Shown piece after piece: positions 50,003 through 62,944 of a stretch of DNA of 64,000 nucleotides. Below the pieces are notes generated by a model, which was not told the DNA's origin, did no database searches, and saw only the letters and a program-made list of their open reading frames with translations. The position numbers and the translations under genes are program-made. Each line of letters opens with the position of its first letter. Position 1 is the first letter of the stretch. Source of the stretch: Pseudoscleropodium purum (taxonomy: Eukaryota; Streptophyta; Bryopsida; Hypnales; Brachytheciaceae); the NCBI GenBank assembly GCA_963969395.1, contig OZ017799.1:21578501-21642500 (forward strand), written 5' to 3'.

Positions 50003-50875
50003 GGCTGTGTAAGCTGGAGCAAACAAGTTACGAGGACACGCAGAAGGAGAGGGCGACACACCAGGGAACTGAAGTCGAATTCGAAGACTGGGAAGCAGGG
50101 GAGAGCTGGGGCGGGGTGAAAAGGGCTGGGAGCTGCAACCGAGGCAGGGCACCATATGCTTATTGAATGGAGTGGGTGGATGCTGGTCTTTCAATGAGGA
50201 GGTTTTCAGTTGTCAATTCAATGCTGTCAGTAAGTTCTAGCGCACACTCAAAACCCTTCCAAGGGCAGACTTCCGTGTGCCTGCGAGTGAGGTCCAAGAC
50301 TCTTTGTCAAGGTTGGCAAAGTATCTTTCTCATGAGGTATGTGCACCCATACTAAACACTAAAAGTAATTGTGCATACATACTATATAAAACATAAATGA
50401 TATTTATTAGATCTTATTGATGAGTGAAAGAGGATTCAAACACACTTTAGAATGCATTATTTGGATACTATATGAATAACTTATGGAATTCGAAAGTAGT
50501 GTCTCTAGGTGTACCAAAAATCAACATTAGGTTATCTTATGCTTTTAGGTTTTAATTGTATACAACTCATGTCATTTATATTTAAATTTTATTGACACTT
50601 CTAGGGCATTCATGGGGATTATTGGTGCACCACATACTTTATTGGTCAAACAAAAATTTCACTAGTATATGCAGAGAGAATAGGAGTTGGATTATTTTGA
50701 CATGATGCCACAATTTCTTTCAAAGAGTCTCATGGAGAAGTTTGTATCCACATTGGGCATTTGAAATACCATTGAAAAAATCTCAACAACCCCTTTTGAA
50801 TGGTATATATGTATGCCCAATTTGAAATTATAATAAATTATAATTATCAATACCATATAAAAAAGACATACTCAT
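50003..50875. other. PAS2 upstream region
   Basis: GC-rich to ~50,190 (5' UTR and core promoter), then AT-rich spacer from ~50,350. No further gene seen. Confidence 0.4.
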
Positions 50876-51032
50876 TACCAACCGCTAATCTAACACCACC
50901 CAAATGTATGGTTGTCATTGATTCTAAAATGAGAATCTAAGATGGTAATATACGCCTTAACTTCACTATAGATTCTCATTCTAAAATCAATGACAGACAT
51001 ATATTTGGGTGGTATTAGGTTAGTGGTTGGTA
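50876..51032. repeat. 157-bp palindromic MITE-like hairpin (63-bp arms, 31-nt loop)
   Basis: Bases 50,876-50,938 and 50,970-51,032 are reverse complements with about eight mismatches. Shared blocks are TACCAACC, ACCACCCAAAT, TGTCATTGATT and GAGAATCT. Weaker pairing may extend a further ~12 bp outward. Almost fully self-complementary, it could be a small foldback MITE and a source of small RNA. Confidence 0.8.
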
Positions 51033-53210
51033 CTAGGTACATCTACCTTAGAATATGTTTTTTTAATAATGGCAACTTCCTACCACAAGTCAAAGTCAAA
51101 TTTTGAATTTGAAAATTTTTTCAATCAATATAATTCCTTGAAGAATGTGATTTGTTCTAAAATCATATCAATAAAATGTATTGATTTTTTTTTTGCAAAA
51201 TAATCACACTTATATATGAGAAGACATCAAATGTATTGTCTTGAAAAGTACATGAGCAACTTAGCTACCATATGTAAGATCAAACTAAAGTAATCATACC
51301 CATCTCCAACCAAAACCAAATTCCAATATGAAATCACACAACTTCTATAGTTGTGTTAATCCCTTAGCTTTTGCATCTTTAGTTTGTATATTGACTAGAT
51401 GAAAGGTGTGTAAATGCATAAATATGAGGATACATTTTAGACTTTCAATGAATTATGAAACTTAAATATTTTATAGATTATAATTGAAAATTGAATAGTT
51501 AAATTGAAATTTGTTTCTATGAAGAAGGGACTTTAGTGATTTTGGTTTGAAAACATATTTTGTGTCCAATAAACAAAAAGAAATAGTAACTAGTGAAAAA
51601 TCTCATTCTTAGTGAGATCCTTATGAAATTGTCTTAAGGAATTGTAGGTGTTTTCTAAGCCACCAAGAATCTTTGATCTCCTAATGTGTGAGCTCTTGAT
51701 TTGTCACTTAGAATGCATAGTTTTGTTTTGTTTTAAATTTTGCATTTTAATTGATAATTATATGCAAAAAGCCCATAAAAGAGTGGAAGACCAAAAATGG
51801 AATGTAACATTCCAAAACAAGTATTTGGTCTAAAATAAGGTTTTACATCTAAAATACCTTAGATGCCTTCAAGTACACAAGTTAGAACCCACAAATAATG
51901 GAAGTTAGGAGGTTTGAGAGTTATAAGCAAATTACAACCTAAACCTACTAAATTAGTAACCAAATCTTGCTAACTTTGTCTGAGAGAAGTCTAACAAGGT
52001 TCTTAGGTATATTCCCACAAACAAGACTTAGTTTTTCCATCCCATCGACGAAACAATAGAAACAATAGTTGATTAATTGTAAGAGTTACCATGACATGGC
52101 AAGCCAATGGAAGAATCTATAGCCAAAGAGCAGTACGAGATCTGAATGGAAGCACACTAGGGAGTTGGATACCAAATCCGTTTGCAAAGATTTTCTCATT
52201 TGCAAAAGATTATTTTTTATCAATAATTACCAAGGGGGTAGGATTTTATCTGCCCCTTCTTACACGTGCAAAGTTAAAATATGGATTTGCACATCAATTT
52301 TGAAATTCCATAAGAGATTCCATAAAAAAAAATTTAATTTTTTAACTTGCAAAAATATCCTTTTTGGATGGTCAATTGCCAACATCCATCATAGAAAATT
52401 CCTAAAAATATTCTAGGCAACAGTAAAATCTCATTATAAATTAGGATAGGTTTTTTACAATATTAATGCGCCTTGACAAGTTTTGGGACATTCCAATAGG
52501 GGGAGGTGGTCAAATTAGGAATATCCCTCCAAATTAAAACCACAATATGACTTCTACAAAGTTAACTAGTACTTGAGAGCTCACACAATTGAAACAAAGT
52601 CAAAGGAGAATCTTTTATTATCTCCTTTGGACCCTCCTAACAACACTAGCCCATCCATCACCTTTGTCATAAAAGGTAATTTTCAAAAGTTATACTTTTA
52701 GTTTTTTATTGACTTTAGATGGCAATGGGCTTCTATGGATTTTGGGCAAAGGAAAAAAGAGAGGGAGGATTCATATTTGCTAATAGTGGCCTTCTAAATG
52801 CAATGGCACAATCTATTTATGATTTGAAGTTAATCTCCAAAAGTTAAAGTTTAGACTAGCATAAGAATTAGAAGTCAACAATCTAGAAATAAGGGAAATT
52901 ATGGGAAGGTCTAGCCTTCTAGGGTTCCTACTGTGAGAACAACAATCCCCCTAGTTAATTGAACAACTTCATTAAGAGCTTTAAAGGCCCTCAAGTCCCC
53001 ATGGTAGGAATAAAATTGTCTTTGAAAGTTGGATAAATTGAAATAAGATAGTAGTTAATGAGGTTCCTATAATTAGAATTAGTTTCCATTTGGTAACTTA
53101 GGGAGGGTGTGGATTCCTGGTTGTGTATAAAAAGGGGCTCACTTTCCTCTCAAAACACACCCATTTTTGTATTTGGATCCAATTTATGTTGAAGATTTTT
53201 GGCCTTTTAG
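51033..53210. other. Gene-free AT-rich spacer
   Basis: No gene or paired repeats recognised. Short open frames at 51,648 and 52,091-52,416 overlap in different frames and have no known motifs. Confidence 0.45.
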
Positions 53211-53213
53211 CCA

Positions 53214-54983
53214 CACTATAAGGATATGAGTGTTTTATGATTGCAAAAATATGATTGAGTATGACTAACAATTGCTTACAGTCATATTTTTGGATTCTAA
53301 AACGTTCGAAAATAACATGACTGCAAATATGACTGCCAATTATATTTTGCCTTTGTACTTCATGGGTGTATAGTATACATGCATGGGGAATGGCAAAACA
53401 CTTCTTAGAAAACCGTAGGGAACGTATTACAGGACACTTGTCATATTTGTCAATTATATTTTTGCATATATGACTATATGCAGTCATATTTTAGAGTCAC
53501 ATTTTTGTAAATTCACATTTTTTTTGAAGTTTTTTTTCAGGCAACCTCCTAAAAATTTAGGCAACCTAAAAAAGATGTAAATAAATTATTGCTCAAAATT
53601 GTAAAATCCTAGCCATTGTATTTTGGGGATCTTAAAATCATAGCCGTCATTTTTTAGGTTTTCAAAACCCTAACTAACACTTTTTTAGGGTTTTGAAACC
53701 CTAGCCGCCACTTCATTTGCTTCATCTTCTTTGTTTTTTGTTGCTTTTTAATTCTTGTTTCTTCTTCTTCCTCTTGAATTTTGAAGTTCTAATTATTGTG
53801 TTGTGTTTTAGATTAGATTGTTTAGTTGTTGCTTTCTAACTCTTGTTTTTTTTCCTTCTTTTATTTTTTGAAGTTTTAATTGTTGTGTTGTTGTATTTTA
53901 GTTGTTGTTGTTTAGTTATTGAGGTTCTAGTTGTTGTCTCTTAGTTGTTACTAATATGTTGTTGTTTCTTACATCTTAGTTGTTGCTTTTTAGTTGTTGT
54001 TTCTTAGTTTTTTATTTTTAATTGTTGTTGGTTTGTTGTTGCTTCTTAGTTTTTAGTTTATTGTTGCTTCAAAGTTGTTGCTAATTTGTTATTGTATTTT
54101 AGTTGTTGCCTCTTAATTATTGCTTCAAAATTGTTATTTCAAGGTTGTTGTTTTAAGATTGTTGCCTCAAGTTGGATCTTAACTGTTGCTTAATTGTTGT
54201 CTTTTAAACATTATTTTCTACTGTTTGTTATTTTTTGCCTCTTATTATCTTCTATTGCATCTTAACTTGTCTTATTCTTGCTTCTTATTGTTTTTTAGTT
54301 TTAGTTTTTGTTGCCTCTTGTTATATCTTAGCTTTTACTTCTTACTATCTATTAGTGCTAATTTGAAAAAAATTGACTCATTATAGTCATATGCTACATC
54401 AACCAAAATATGACTTACTACAGTCATATCCTATATCATTCAAAATATGACTCGCCGTAATCATATTTCATATCATTCAAAATATGATTCACTATAATCA
54501 TATTCCATTATTCCATATCACTTAAAATATGACTCAAAATATAACTTACTACAGTTATATTCTAAATTACTTAAAATATGATTTAAAATATGACTCACTA
54601 TAGTCATATTCCATATTACTCAAAATATAACTCATTGCAGTCATATTCCACATCAGCCAAAATATAATTGCAGTGAATCATATTCCATATAGGATTTTTT
54701 TATTTTGCCCAAGCAGCTCATGAAAAAGTCAAGCCTCCAAAGATGGTCAACATATATACCATGTTGGCAAAATATATCTAAAAATTGTTTATTATACTTT
54801 CAAATCCATATGACTACAAATATGACTCACCAGTCATATGCCTGAAAATGAATGACTCATGAATGATTTAGCCCAGTCATATCGCGACCATCTACAATGA
54901 TTTTTACTTGAGTCACTTTTTTTGATTTTTTGATTCACTGTAGTTATATTTTGTAGTCATAAAACAATTATTTTCTTGTAATG
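53214..54983. mobile_element. Complete non-autonomous CACTA (En/Spm) element, 1,770 bp
   Basis: The left terminus is CACTATAAGGATATGAGTG; the right terminus in reverse complement is CATTACAAGAAAATAATTG. Both are variants of the CACTACAAGAAAA terminus, and a TTTTATGA block follows each. It is flanked by the 3-bp duplication CCA at 53,211-53,213 and 54,984-54,986, as expected for CACTA elements. The subterminal regions carry many AATATGACT / AGTCATATT units in both orientations, typical transposase-binding arrays. The centre is a degenerate GTTGTTGCTTCTTAGTT-type repeat (~53,720-54,330). No transposase is encoded. Confidence 0.88.
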
Positions 54984-54986
54984 CCA

Positions 54987-56814
54987 AAAACCTTGAAACG
55001 ATGGTTTTTTTGGCTCTTTTTGAACCATTGTTGTTGTTTTACAAGCTCGTAGAGGTTGTTGGGGTCCTTTTGCACCTTGTGCTTTCATTGAGTTACCTTG
55101 GTTCTAAATTTTTGTTGCTTTTGGTATTTGGGTGTTAAAAGATGTTCATATATTATATCTAGGTGTTGAAAACTCGAGGTATTTAGTTCCATTAACATTA
55201 GAGGTTGTGTGTCATACTCTCATGGTTCCATTAAGTTGTACTAATATTATAAAAAAATCCACCATATCTTGGCAACGCTGCTTTAGGAGGCCTCTAGCTT
55301 TAAGTTTGGATTGTAAGTCTTTCCTTCTACTAACTCAAGTCCTATATATGTCTTGGTTATGCTTTGGCAAACTAACCTTGTAAGCATTTTGTAAGCATTA
55401 TAGTAGTTTCCATTGGAGCAATAAAGCTTTGACTTTCCTTTAAAATCGAAAGTCTTAGATTATATGTTAAAACCCATAGATGGTAGAGCTTTCAATTACC
55501 AAGGGTGTTAGAAAGTCTTAGATTTGATCTTAAACCCAAAACAACAACAAAACTTTGCACCCTCCTTAATGATCAACTCCAAGTTTTAGTTTCTAAAATA
55601 TGTTGGAGAGAGACCAAAGTTTAGTATCCAAAAATCATAGGAAGTCATAGGTCCTATCTGAGGCCTTGACCATTGTTTAGTTGCCTAAGTCCTTACCTTC
55701 CTTGCTTTAATTTTATTCCAATCCATTCCTCCCTTATTTGGTTTACCTAAGTCTAAGTCGTTTTGTAAGCGCTTATTTACCCACCTTTGGTAAACACGCA
55801 TGCACAACCAAGTTTTAGTATTTTGAAATTAAATCATAATGGGTGCCTAATGTTGGTTCATTGTGCCTTCTAAGCAATGAATCTTTTTCTAACTTCTTAA
55901 AATTCAAAGAAATCACTAAAAATTGTCTAATTGTAAAGATTAATTTTAAACAACACTAGGTCCTTGAACCGCTTTGATTTTTTAATAAAAGCATCTATAA
56001 TATAAATTTAATTAATCTAAGTTGTAGTTCAGCTCACGCCATTTCCAAAAACCTAAGTCTTGTAACATTTGAAGATTCCTACAAGGAATTATGACCAGAT
56101 GAAGTTTGGGCCTTTAAGAAGCTATCTAAATTTCATCCATTCTTCTTGACACTTTTCTTATTCCAATTGACAGAGAATTTTGGATCCTATTTCTATAATA
56201 CTAACTTCTACTCAAGTTTCAATTTTTGACTTCAATGAATGACTTTAAAGTGACTTCATCCATTCCTTGTCATGAACTTCATCCATCTATAGCTATTGGA
56301 GAATTAAGTATTTTCTAGAGTTTAGAGTGGTTTTGGACTCCTCTAAGTTTATCCTATCTACTGCTAACTCTAAATCTCTACTTGGTTGTCTTCGAAAGAT
56401 TATAATTTACTTTCTACTTTGTTTGTAAGGCACGGAACTTCTATTATGCATCATTTATCTATTTTTGGACTTTGGAGGGAATTTTGGACTTTTTGGAGAT
56501 TAATCTCCAATTGAATACCACCTACATCATGTAAAATGAGACAGCCATGACATTCCATGAATAAGGACAATATTGAATAAAACACATACATATATGAGAA
56601 TCTATTAATAAAAACACATTTTTACTAAGCTAGCATACAAACTATGTTTATTTTAACTTGGTTTGGTAAGTCATCTAGAGATCTCTTGGTGATAGTAGAG
56701 GAATACTAACTACAATTTTTTTTTTCAATGTTTTGAGTTGTACACTAGCAATGACTATTTACATTTTTATTACGTGTGTACATGATTGCATGGAAAGGTC
56801 TTCAATTCCAAATC
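54987..56814. other. Spacer between the CACTA elements, left part
   Basis: No conserved frame was recognised. The sequence is less AT-rich than neighbouring spacers and may belong to the degraded gene described to its right. Confidence 0.35.
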
Positions 56815-57645
56815 TTCACATGGACATTGAACATGTGGAGAACTTCTAATGTCATTCCTCCCCCTCCAAATAACACAAACACAAAGGCCCCAACAATTTT
56901 AACACTTACCATGGAAATTGGACATGTAGAGACCTTCGGATGTCATTAAATCCACCCACATCACATATAACACCAATACATACACAATGACAATTCCAAC
57001 ACTTAGCCTAGGAAAAGGACATTTGGAGAGCTTCTAATGCTATTGACCCCCCCCCCCCCCCCCCCCCTCCAACACACCCACATAATACAATGACAATTCA
57101 AATACTTAGGATGGAAAATGAACATCTAAAGAGTTTTTGATATCATTAAAGCCCCTCTATACATACACAACACAAATACTTACACTATTAGAATTCCAAC
57201 ACTTAGCCTAGAAATAGGACATTTGGAGACTTTTTGTAACCATTACCCCCCTATCCCCCCAACACACACACAACACAAATACTTACATTATTAAAATTCC
57301 AACACTTAGCTTAGAAATAGGACATTTGGAGAGCTTTTGATGCCATTAACCCACCTCCCTCCAACACACTTATAACACAAAATACATATGCAATGACAAT
57401 TCTAACACTTAGCATAGAAATTGGACATCTAGAGAGTTTCTAATGTCATTGAACCTCCCCACTCCACCCCCAACACACAACACAAATATATACACAATGT
57501 GAACTCCAACATTCAACTTAGAAATAGGACATCTAGAAAGCTTCTGATGCCATTGACTCCCTCCCTCCAACACACACATACAATACAATTCCAATTCCAA
57601 TACTTAGCTTAGAAAGAGAACATCTAGAGAGCTTCTGATGTCATC
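56815..57645. repeat. ~100-bp minisatellite, about nine diverged units
   Basis: Each unit carries GGACAT(T/C)TGGAGAGCTTCTGATG or a near match, then a C-rich tract, CCAACACACA.A.AACACAAATA, and CAATTCCAACACTTAGC..AGAAA. Units start near 56,820, 56,920, 57,017, 57,120, 57,215, 57,319, 57,420, 57,526 and 57,617. The third unit contains a run of 21 C at 57,047-57,067. Confidence 0.9.
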
Positions 57646-57916
57646 CCTTGAACATGATACAAATGTATACATAGTGACATTTGGAAAGTAAAATAAAGTG
57701 GATTCACCACCATTTTTTCATTTACATATATCACAAAAAAGATGTGTTCTACTACAACTTAACAAAGCATTCTTTAAACTTCTAAAAGTGGTCTACTTGG
57801 CATTTGTAATTCAGCTATCTCTAATATACACAATTGGATGTATAACAAAATTTCGCTCCTTGTTGAGAGGATCCATGTCAAGGAACACAAGTTAGACTTC
57901 GATTTCTAAGTAAGTT

Positions 57917-60270
57917 TCAAATTGCAATCCTACTAAAAAGATATGTTAGAATATCCTCTCTTTGAGCATGTGGGTCTGACTTGTTTAGTAAATTACATCC
58001 TTTCAAAAAAAAGAGCTTGGATATAATATTGTGCGGAAGCATATATTGAAGAAGCTCTTCTAATTTCAAAATTTTCATCCTTGACCAAATACCAACAGAA
58101 GTCTTTTCCAACATCAGTCCAACCAGATCTCCAAAACGCTCTATTAGGATTTTATGTTGATCATTTGGAACAAGGCCTTCAATGCAAAGAGGACTTGTTA
58201 GCACAATCACCACCCCCCTTTGCGAAGACCCACTTCAACACAAAGTCAATTCAAAATCATTGTTACCAAAAAACAGAATACTTCCAATCAATTGGAGATC
58301 TCCAAGTACCTATTGCTAAATTGAACAAAGCATAAGGATTCTTGTTAATTGAAGAAGTTACATATTGAAGGAATATAGTGATTTCTCATTATAAAAAAAC
58401 AAGATAATTACCACAGATAAAGAGAAGTTAAGTAGTCTACCAAATTCTTGTTTGGGTACTCACATATGAACATTAAACTTCAATAACTTTGAATACAACA
58501 GGCCTGAAAATAACTTTTTCAAATATACAAATCAACCAATGTAATTCAACATACCTTATAGAAATTACCAAATGAAATACAAATTTTATAGAAATTTACA
58601 ATGTCACTGCCATACTAGAGTACAAAACAGAGGCAGTCTTCACAGAGGTGAATGTACAATAATTACAGAATGTTTCAAAATGTCATAGTCTACATTTCCA
58701 ATTCTAATTACAATAATACAAATAAAATGTTCTTAAGGATCCTTTAAGAACTCTTCGTCTAGATATCTTCACATAGAACTTTTATCCAATGATTACTGAG
58801 GCGTTTTTAAACCCTTTAAAATTTGAAATTCCAATTTGCCTAGCCGATCCTCCGACATCTAACAATCCAAAAGTGGGTTTGCCTTCACATAAACCGGTAC
58901 AACCTCATTGGACATTAGGAGTTTGTTGAGCCAAGGCCGAAGACACACATTCGAGAATTCATCGCTTGTATCACCAAACTAGGTCTCTAGGTGAATATCA
59001 CTATAGGAATCATTTAATAGATTTTTAAGTAGACTGTCATCTACCAATAAGACATTATCTATAGAATCAACTTCTCCCATGCCCACTAAAGTTGACAAAT
59101 CCTTTAGAAATGTGGGTTTATTTGGCCTATCCGGGCTTCTATAAGAAGACTCACTACAAGCATTCTACAAAAAGTACGTGACAAAGGCGAAAAGTAGTAC
59201 GTGATAACATCCTTTGTACCAATGGCAGAATGATCCTGTCTTGTACACTACTCCAAAATATAAGGCGTGCTCTAGGAAAGAGTTAGTCTAGGAAAGTTGT
59301 CAAACCCAATCTCCGCAATATTTTGGGATTAGATTTGTCGTGAACCTGATGAATCAAAAGACCATTCAAGTCTAGGATGACAACATATTGCTGTCTAGAT
59401 ACCTGATGAAGTATGTTTGTTGTCATGAACGAATTCTAGATATGATTTGAAAAAGACATATATAGTAACAAGTTAGAAAAAACAAAAGACTGAACTCTAC
59501 TACAGAAAAGTACAAAATAAGGTGATTAAAAAGATTGTCACCTCAAGCACCTTTTGAGGCACCCAAATTAGACCCTATATGTGTTGAGACATCTGCACCT
59601 TTATCCTCCTCCACCTCCAAAGCCATCATTGCTTCTACATCATCCATCTTCACCACTTTCACATTGCCCCCCATCCACTCGTCTAAGTTTGACGATACAA
59701 TGCTAAGAATTTCTTTAGCAATGTCAATCACTTTTCCTACTTGTGTATCCTCATATGAAGGATCATATACCATTCAATTGAAGAGATGACGAATAAAAAG
59801 GAAGATGTCACATACAAACAATGTAGGAACATCTAAGTAAGAAAATGCACATCTACTATATTTATACATCAAAATTAGATATAAGAGCTTATATCCGATG
59901 ACTGATACTAACCTCTTTAGCTATTCAAACTTCAAGTGATTGAATACATTTGGGACTGAATGAAGCAAAATCTCCTAGAGTATCATTTTGAATAGAATCA
60001 GACATGGCCTTAGTAGTCCCAATATTTTGAAGCAAGTAGAGATCTCTAGATGTGGGAGTAGGAGTCTTATCTTCAACCATAATCTCTTGCAAACCAAAAT
60101 AGTCCTATTGTCCAACGACGACATGATCATCCAAAGGCTCAAAATTGGCTCTTTCAATTTTGAGACCATAAGATCCATTAGTATCTTCAACTTGATCGTG
60201 AGCAAGAAGAAGGAAAGCTGCAATCCGTTCCTCCTTGTTGATAATGTCATTTGAAGTATCCATCTCAGAA
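57917..60270 (-). pseudogene. Decayed protein-coding gene, family not recognised
   Basis: Several minus-strand blocks read as protein but carry stops or lack clean joins. 60,260-59,940 begins MDTSNDIINKEERIAAFLLL, contains one TAG after DDHVVVGQ and ends in TGA. 59,773-59,543 contains DPSYEDTQVGKVIDIAKEIL and an acidic MDDVEAMMALEVEEDKGAD. 59,105-58,830 contains LVGMGEVDSIDNVLLVDDSL, with stops after SDIHLET and NPLLDC. 58,213-57,917 contains LCIEGLVPNDQHKILIERFG. Composition and low-complexity-free translations suggest a once-functional gene or transposon protein. The family cannot be named. The right-hand CACTA element starts immediately 5' of the first block. Confidence 0.5.
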
Positions 60271-60274
60271 TCTG

Positions 60275-62345
60275 CACTACAAGAAAATGATTGTTTTATG
60301 ACTACAAAATATGACTGCAGTGAATCAAAAAATCAAAAAATGTGACTCAAGCAAAAATCACTATAGATGGTCGCGATATAACTAGGTAAATTATTCATGA
60401 GTCATTCATTTTCAGTCATATGACTAGTGAGTCATATTTGTAATCATATGGATTTGAGAGTATAATAAACCATTTTTAGACATATTTTGCCAACATGGCA
60501 TATGTGTTGACTATCCTTGGAGGCTTGACTTTTTCATGAATTGTCCGAGCAAAATAAAAAAATCCAATATGGAATATGATTCACCGCAATTATATTTTGG
60601 CTGATGTGGAATATGATTGCAATGAGTCATATTTTGAGTAATATAGAATATAACTATAGTGAGTCATATTTTAAGTGATTTGGAATATGACTAGTGAGTC
60701 ATATTTTGAATCATATTTTAAGTGATTTGGAATATAATTGTGGTGAATCATATTTTAAGTGATATGAAATATGACTGTAGGGAGTCACATTTTAAGTGAT
60801 TTGGAATATGACTAGTGAGTCATATTTTAAATCATATTTTAAATGATTTGGAATATAACTAGTGAGTCATATTTTAAATCATATTTTAAGTGATTTAGAA
60901 TATAACTGTAGTAAGTTATATTTTGAGTCATATTTTAAGTGATATGGAATAATGGAATATGATTATAGTGAGTCATATTTTGAATGATATGAAATATGAC
61001 TACAGCGAGTCATATTTTGAGTGGTATAGGATATGACTATAGTGAGTCATTTTTTTTTCTTCAAGTTAGCACTAAAAGATAGTAAGAAGTAAAAGCTAAG
61101 ATATAACAAGAGGCAACAAAAACTAAAACTAAAAAACAATAAGAAGCAAGAATAAGACAAGTTACGATGCAATAGAAGATAATAAGAGGCAAAAAATAAT
61201 AAACAATAGAAAATAATGTTTAAAAGACAACAATTAAGCAACAGTTAAGATCCAACTTGAGGCAACAATCTTAAAACAGCAACCTTGAAGTAACAATTTT
61301 GAAGCAATAATTAAGAGGCAACAACTAAAATACAATAACAAATTAGCAACAACTTTGAAGCAACAATAAACTAAAAACTAAGATGCAACAACAAACCAAC
61401 AACAATTAAAAATAAAAAAACTAAGAAACAACAACTAAAAAGCAACAACTAACTAACAACAACAAACTAACATCAATTAAGAAAAAACAACAAACTAACA
61501 ACAACTATAAAGCAACAACAAACTAACATCAACAAATTAGCAACAATTACAAAGCAATAATTATGAAACAACAACAAACTAATAAAAACTATAAAACAAC
61601 AACAAACTAACATCAACAAATTAGCAACAATTACAAAGCAATAATTATGAAACAACAACAAACTAATAACAACTATAAAACAACAACAAACTAACAACAA
61701 CTAAGATGTAAGAAGCAACAACTAACTAATAACAACAAACTAACATCAATTAAGAAACAATAACAAATTAACAACTATAAAGTAACAACAAACTAGCAAT
61801 AACAATGAAACAACAAACTAACAACAACTAAGATGTAAGAAGCAACAACATATTAGTAACAACTAAGAAACAACAACTAGAACCTCAGTAACTAAACAAC
61901 CTAAACTAAAACAAAACAATACAATAATTAGAGCTTCAAAAAACAAAAGAAAAAACAAGAAATAAGAATTAGAAAACAAGAACTAAAACACAACACAACA
62001 ATTAAAACTTCAAAAGGAGGAAGAAGAAACAAGAGTTAAAAGCAACAAAAAACAAAGAAAATGAAGCAAATGAAGTGGCGGCTAGGATTTCAAAACCCTA
62101 AAAAAGTGGCTATTAGGATTTTCAAACCCTAAAAAATGACAGCTAGGATTTCAAGATCCCCAAAAAACAATAGCGAGAATTTTACAATTTTGAGCAATAA
62201 TTTATTTACATTTTTTTAGGTTGCTCAAATTTTTAGGACGATGCTCAGAAAAAAAATGTGAACTTACAAAAATGTGACTACAAAATATGATTGCATGTAG
62301 TCATATATGCAAAAATATCATTGACAAATATGACTGGTGTTCCCG
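60275..62345. mobile_element. CACTA element, mirror-image relative of 53,214-54,983, outer end truncated
   Basis: The left terminus is a canonical CACTACAAGAAAATGATTG at 60,275. The interior is the reverse complement of the left-hand element's right-hand ~1.56 kb, in the same order: AATATGACT/AGTCATATT array (60,290-61,050), AACAACAA-type repeat (~61,080-62,060), a GAAGTGGCGGCTAGGATTTC block (~62,072), and a TGACAAATATGACTGG end at ~62,334. Homology stops near 62,345. The outer CACTA terminus and the second copy of the target duplication (inner flank CTG) were not found. Confidence 0.8.
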
Positions 62346-62690
62346 TTGTTGCATTGTGAATGCTTTTATTATATAAAAATGTATAATTGTACGTCAAATT
62401 AAAGGGTTTTTTAAAGTATTAAGAAGCAATTGGAATGATATTTCTCTTGATACTTTATTTTTTTTGCTTTTATTAGACATTCATTTGATCATAGTTTTTT
62501 AATTTTCATTTAGAAAGATATTTTGAAACTTACTTCATGTATTAAAATTTATTAAAATGAAAGGTCAAGTTTGTTTTATCTTTCTTTTAATTGATTTTAA
62601 TTCCATATAGGGATGTGGATTAAGTCATGGAGTAGAAAAAAATTAACCAATAGATGAAATGTAGTCCATGTGGTTTTTTGAAAAAATCCA
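62346..62690. other. AT-rich spacer
   Basis: No feature recognised beyond the end of CACTA homology. Confidence 0.4.
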
Positions 62691-62694
62691 CTTG

Positions 62695-62800
62695 CTTAGA
62701 TGGAGGAGATGGAAGATAAGGTGGAAGACGGAGGATAAGATGGAAGATGAGGTGGAAGATGAGGTGGAAGATAGAGGATGAGGTGGAAGATGAGGTAAAG
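62695..62800. repeat. GATGAGGTGGAA-type minisatellite
   Basis: About eight imperfect purine-rich units of roughly 12-14 bp (GATGAGGTGGAA, GATAAGGTGGAA and variants). A TTCTTCTTCCTCTTC pyrimidine tract follows. Confidence 0.85.
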
Positions 62801-62944
62801 GAGTCTTCTTCTTCCTCTTCATAGTTTGTTTAAGAGAGATATGAGTTTAAAGAGAGTTATGAGTTTAAGGAGATAAATCATGTTGAGTTTTGTAAATTTT
62901 GTAATGAAGTTTTGAGAGCATGCTCTTCTTTTTGTGATTTCAAA

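Noticed and set aside
49619..50119. 166-codon plus-strand frame
   Set aside because: Antisense to PAS2 exons 1-2 and the 5' leader, with no conserved motif.
53650..53710. AAACCCTA-like stretches resembling plant telomere repeats (also ~62,085-62,140)
   Set aside because: Only scattered single copies occur, inside the CACTA elements, with no tandem run.
57409..57600. 63-codon minus-strand frame
   Set aside because: It consists of minisatellite units read in frame.
54186..61241. Nearly identical Leu/Phe-rich open frames at 54,186-54,386 (+) and 61,047-61,241 (-)
   Set aside because: They are translations of the low-complexity GTTGTT-rich core of the two related CACTA elements, not independent genes.
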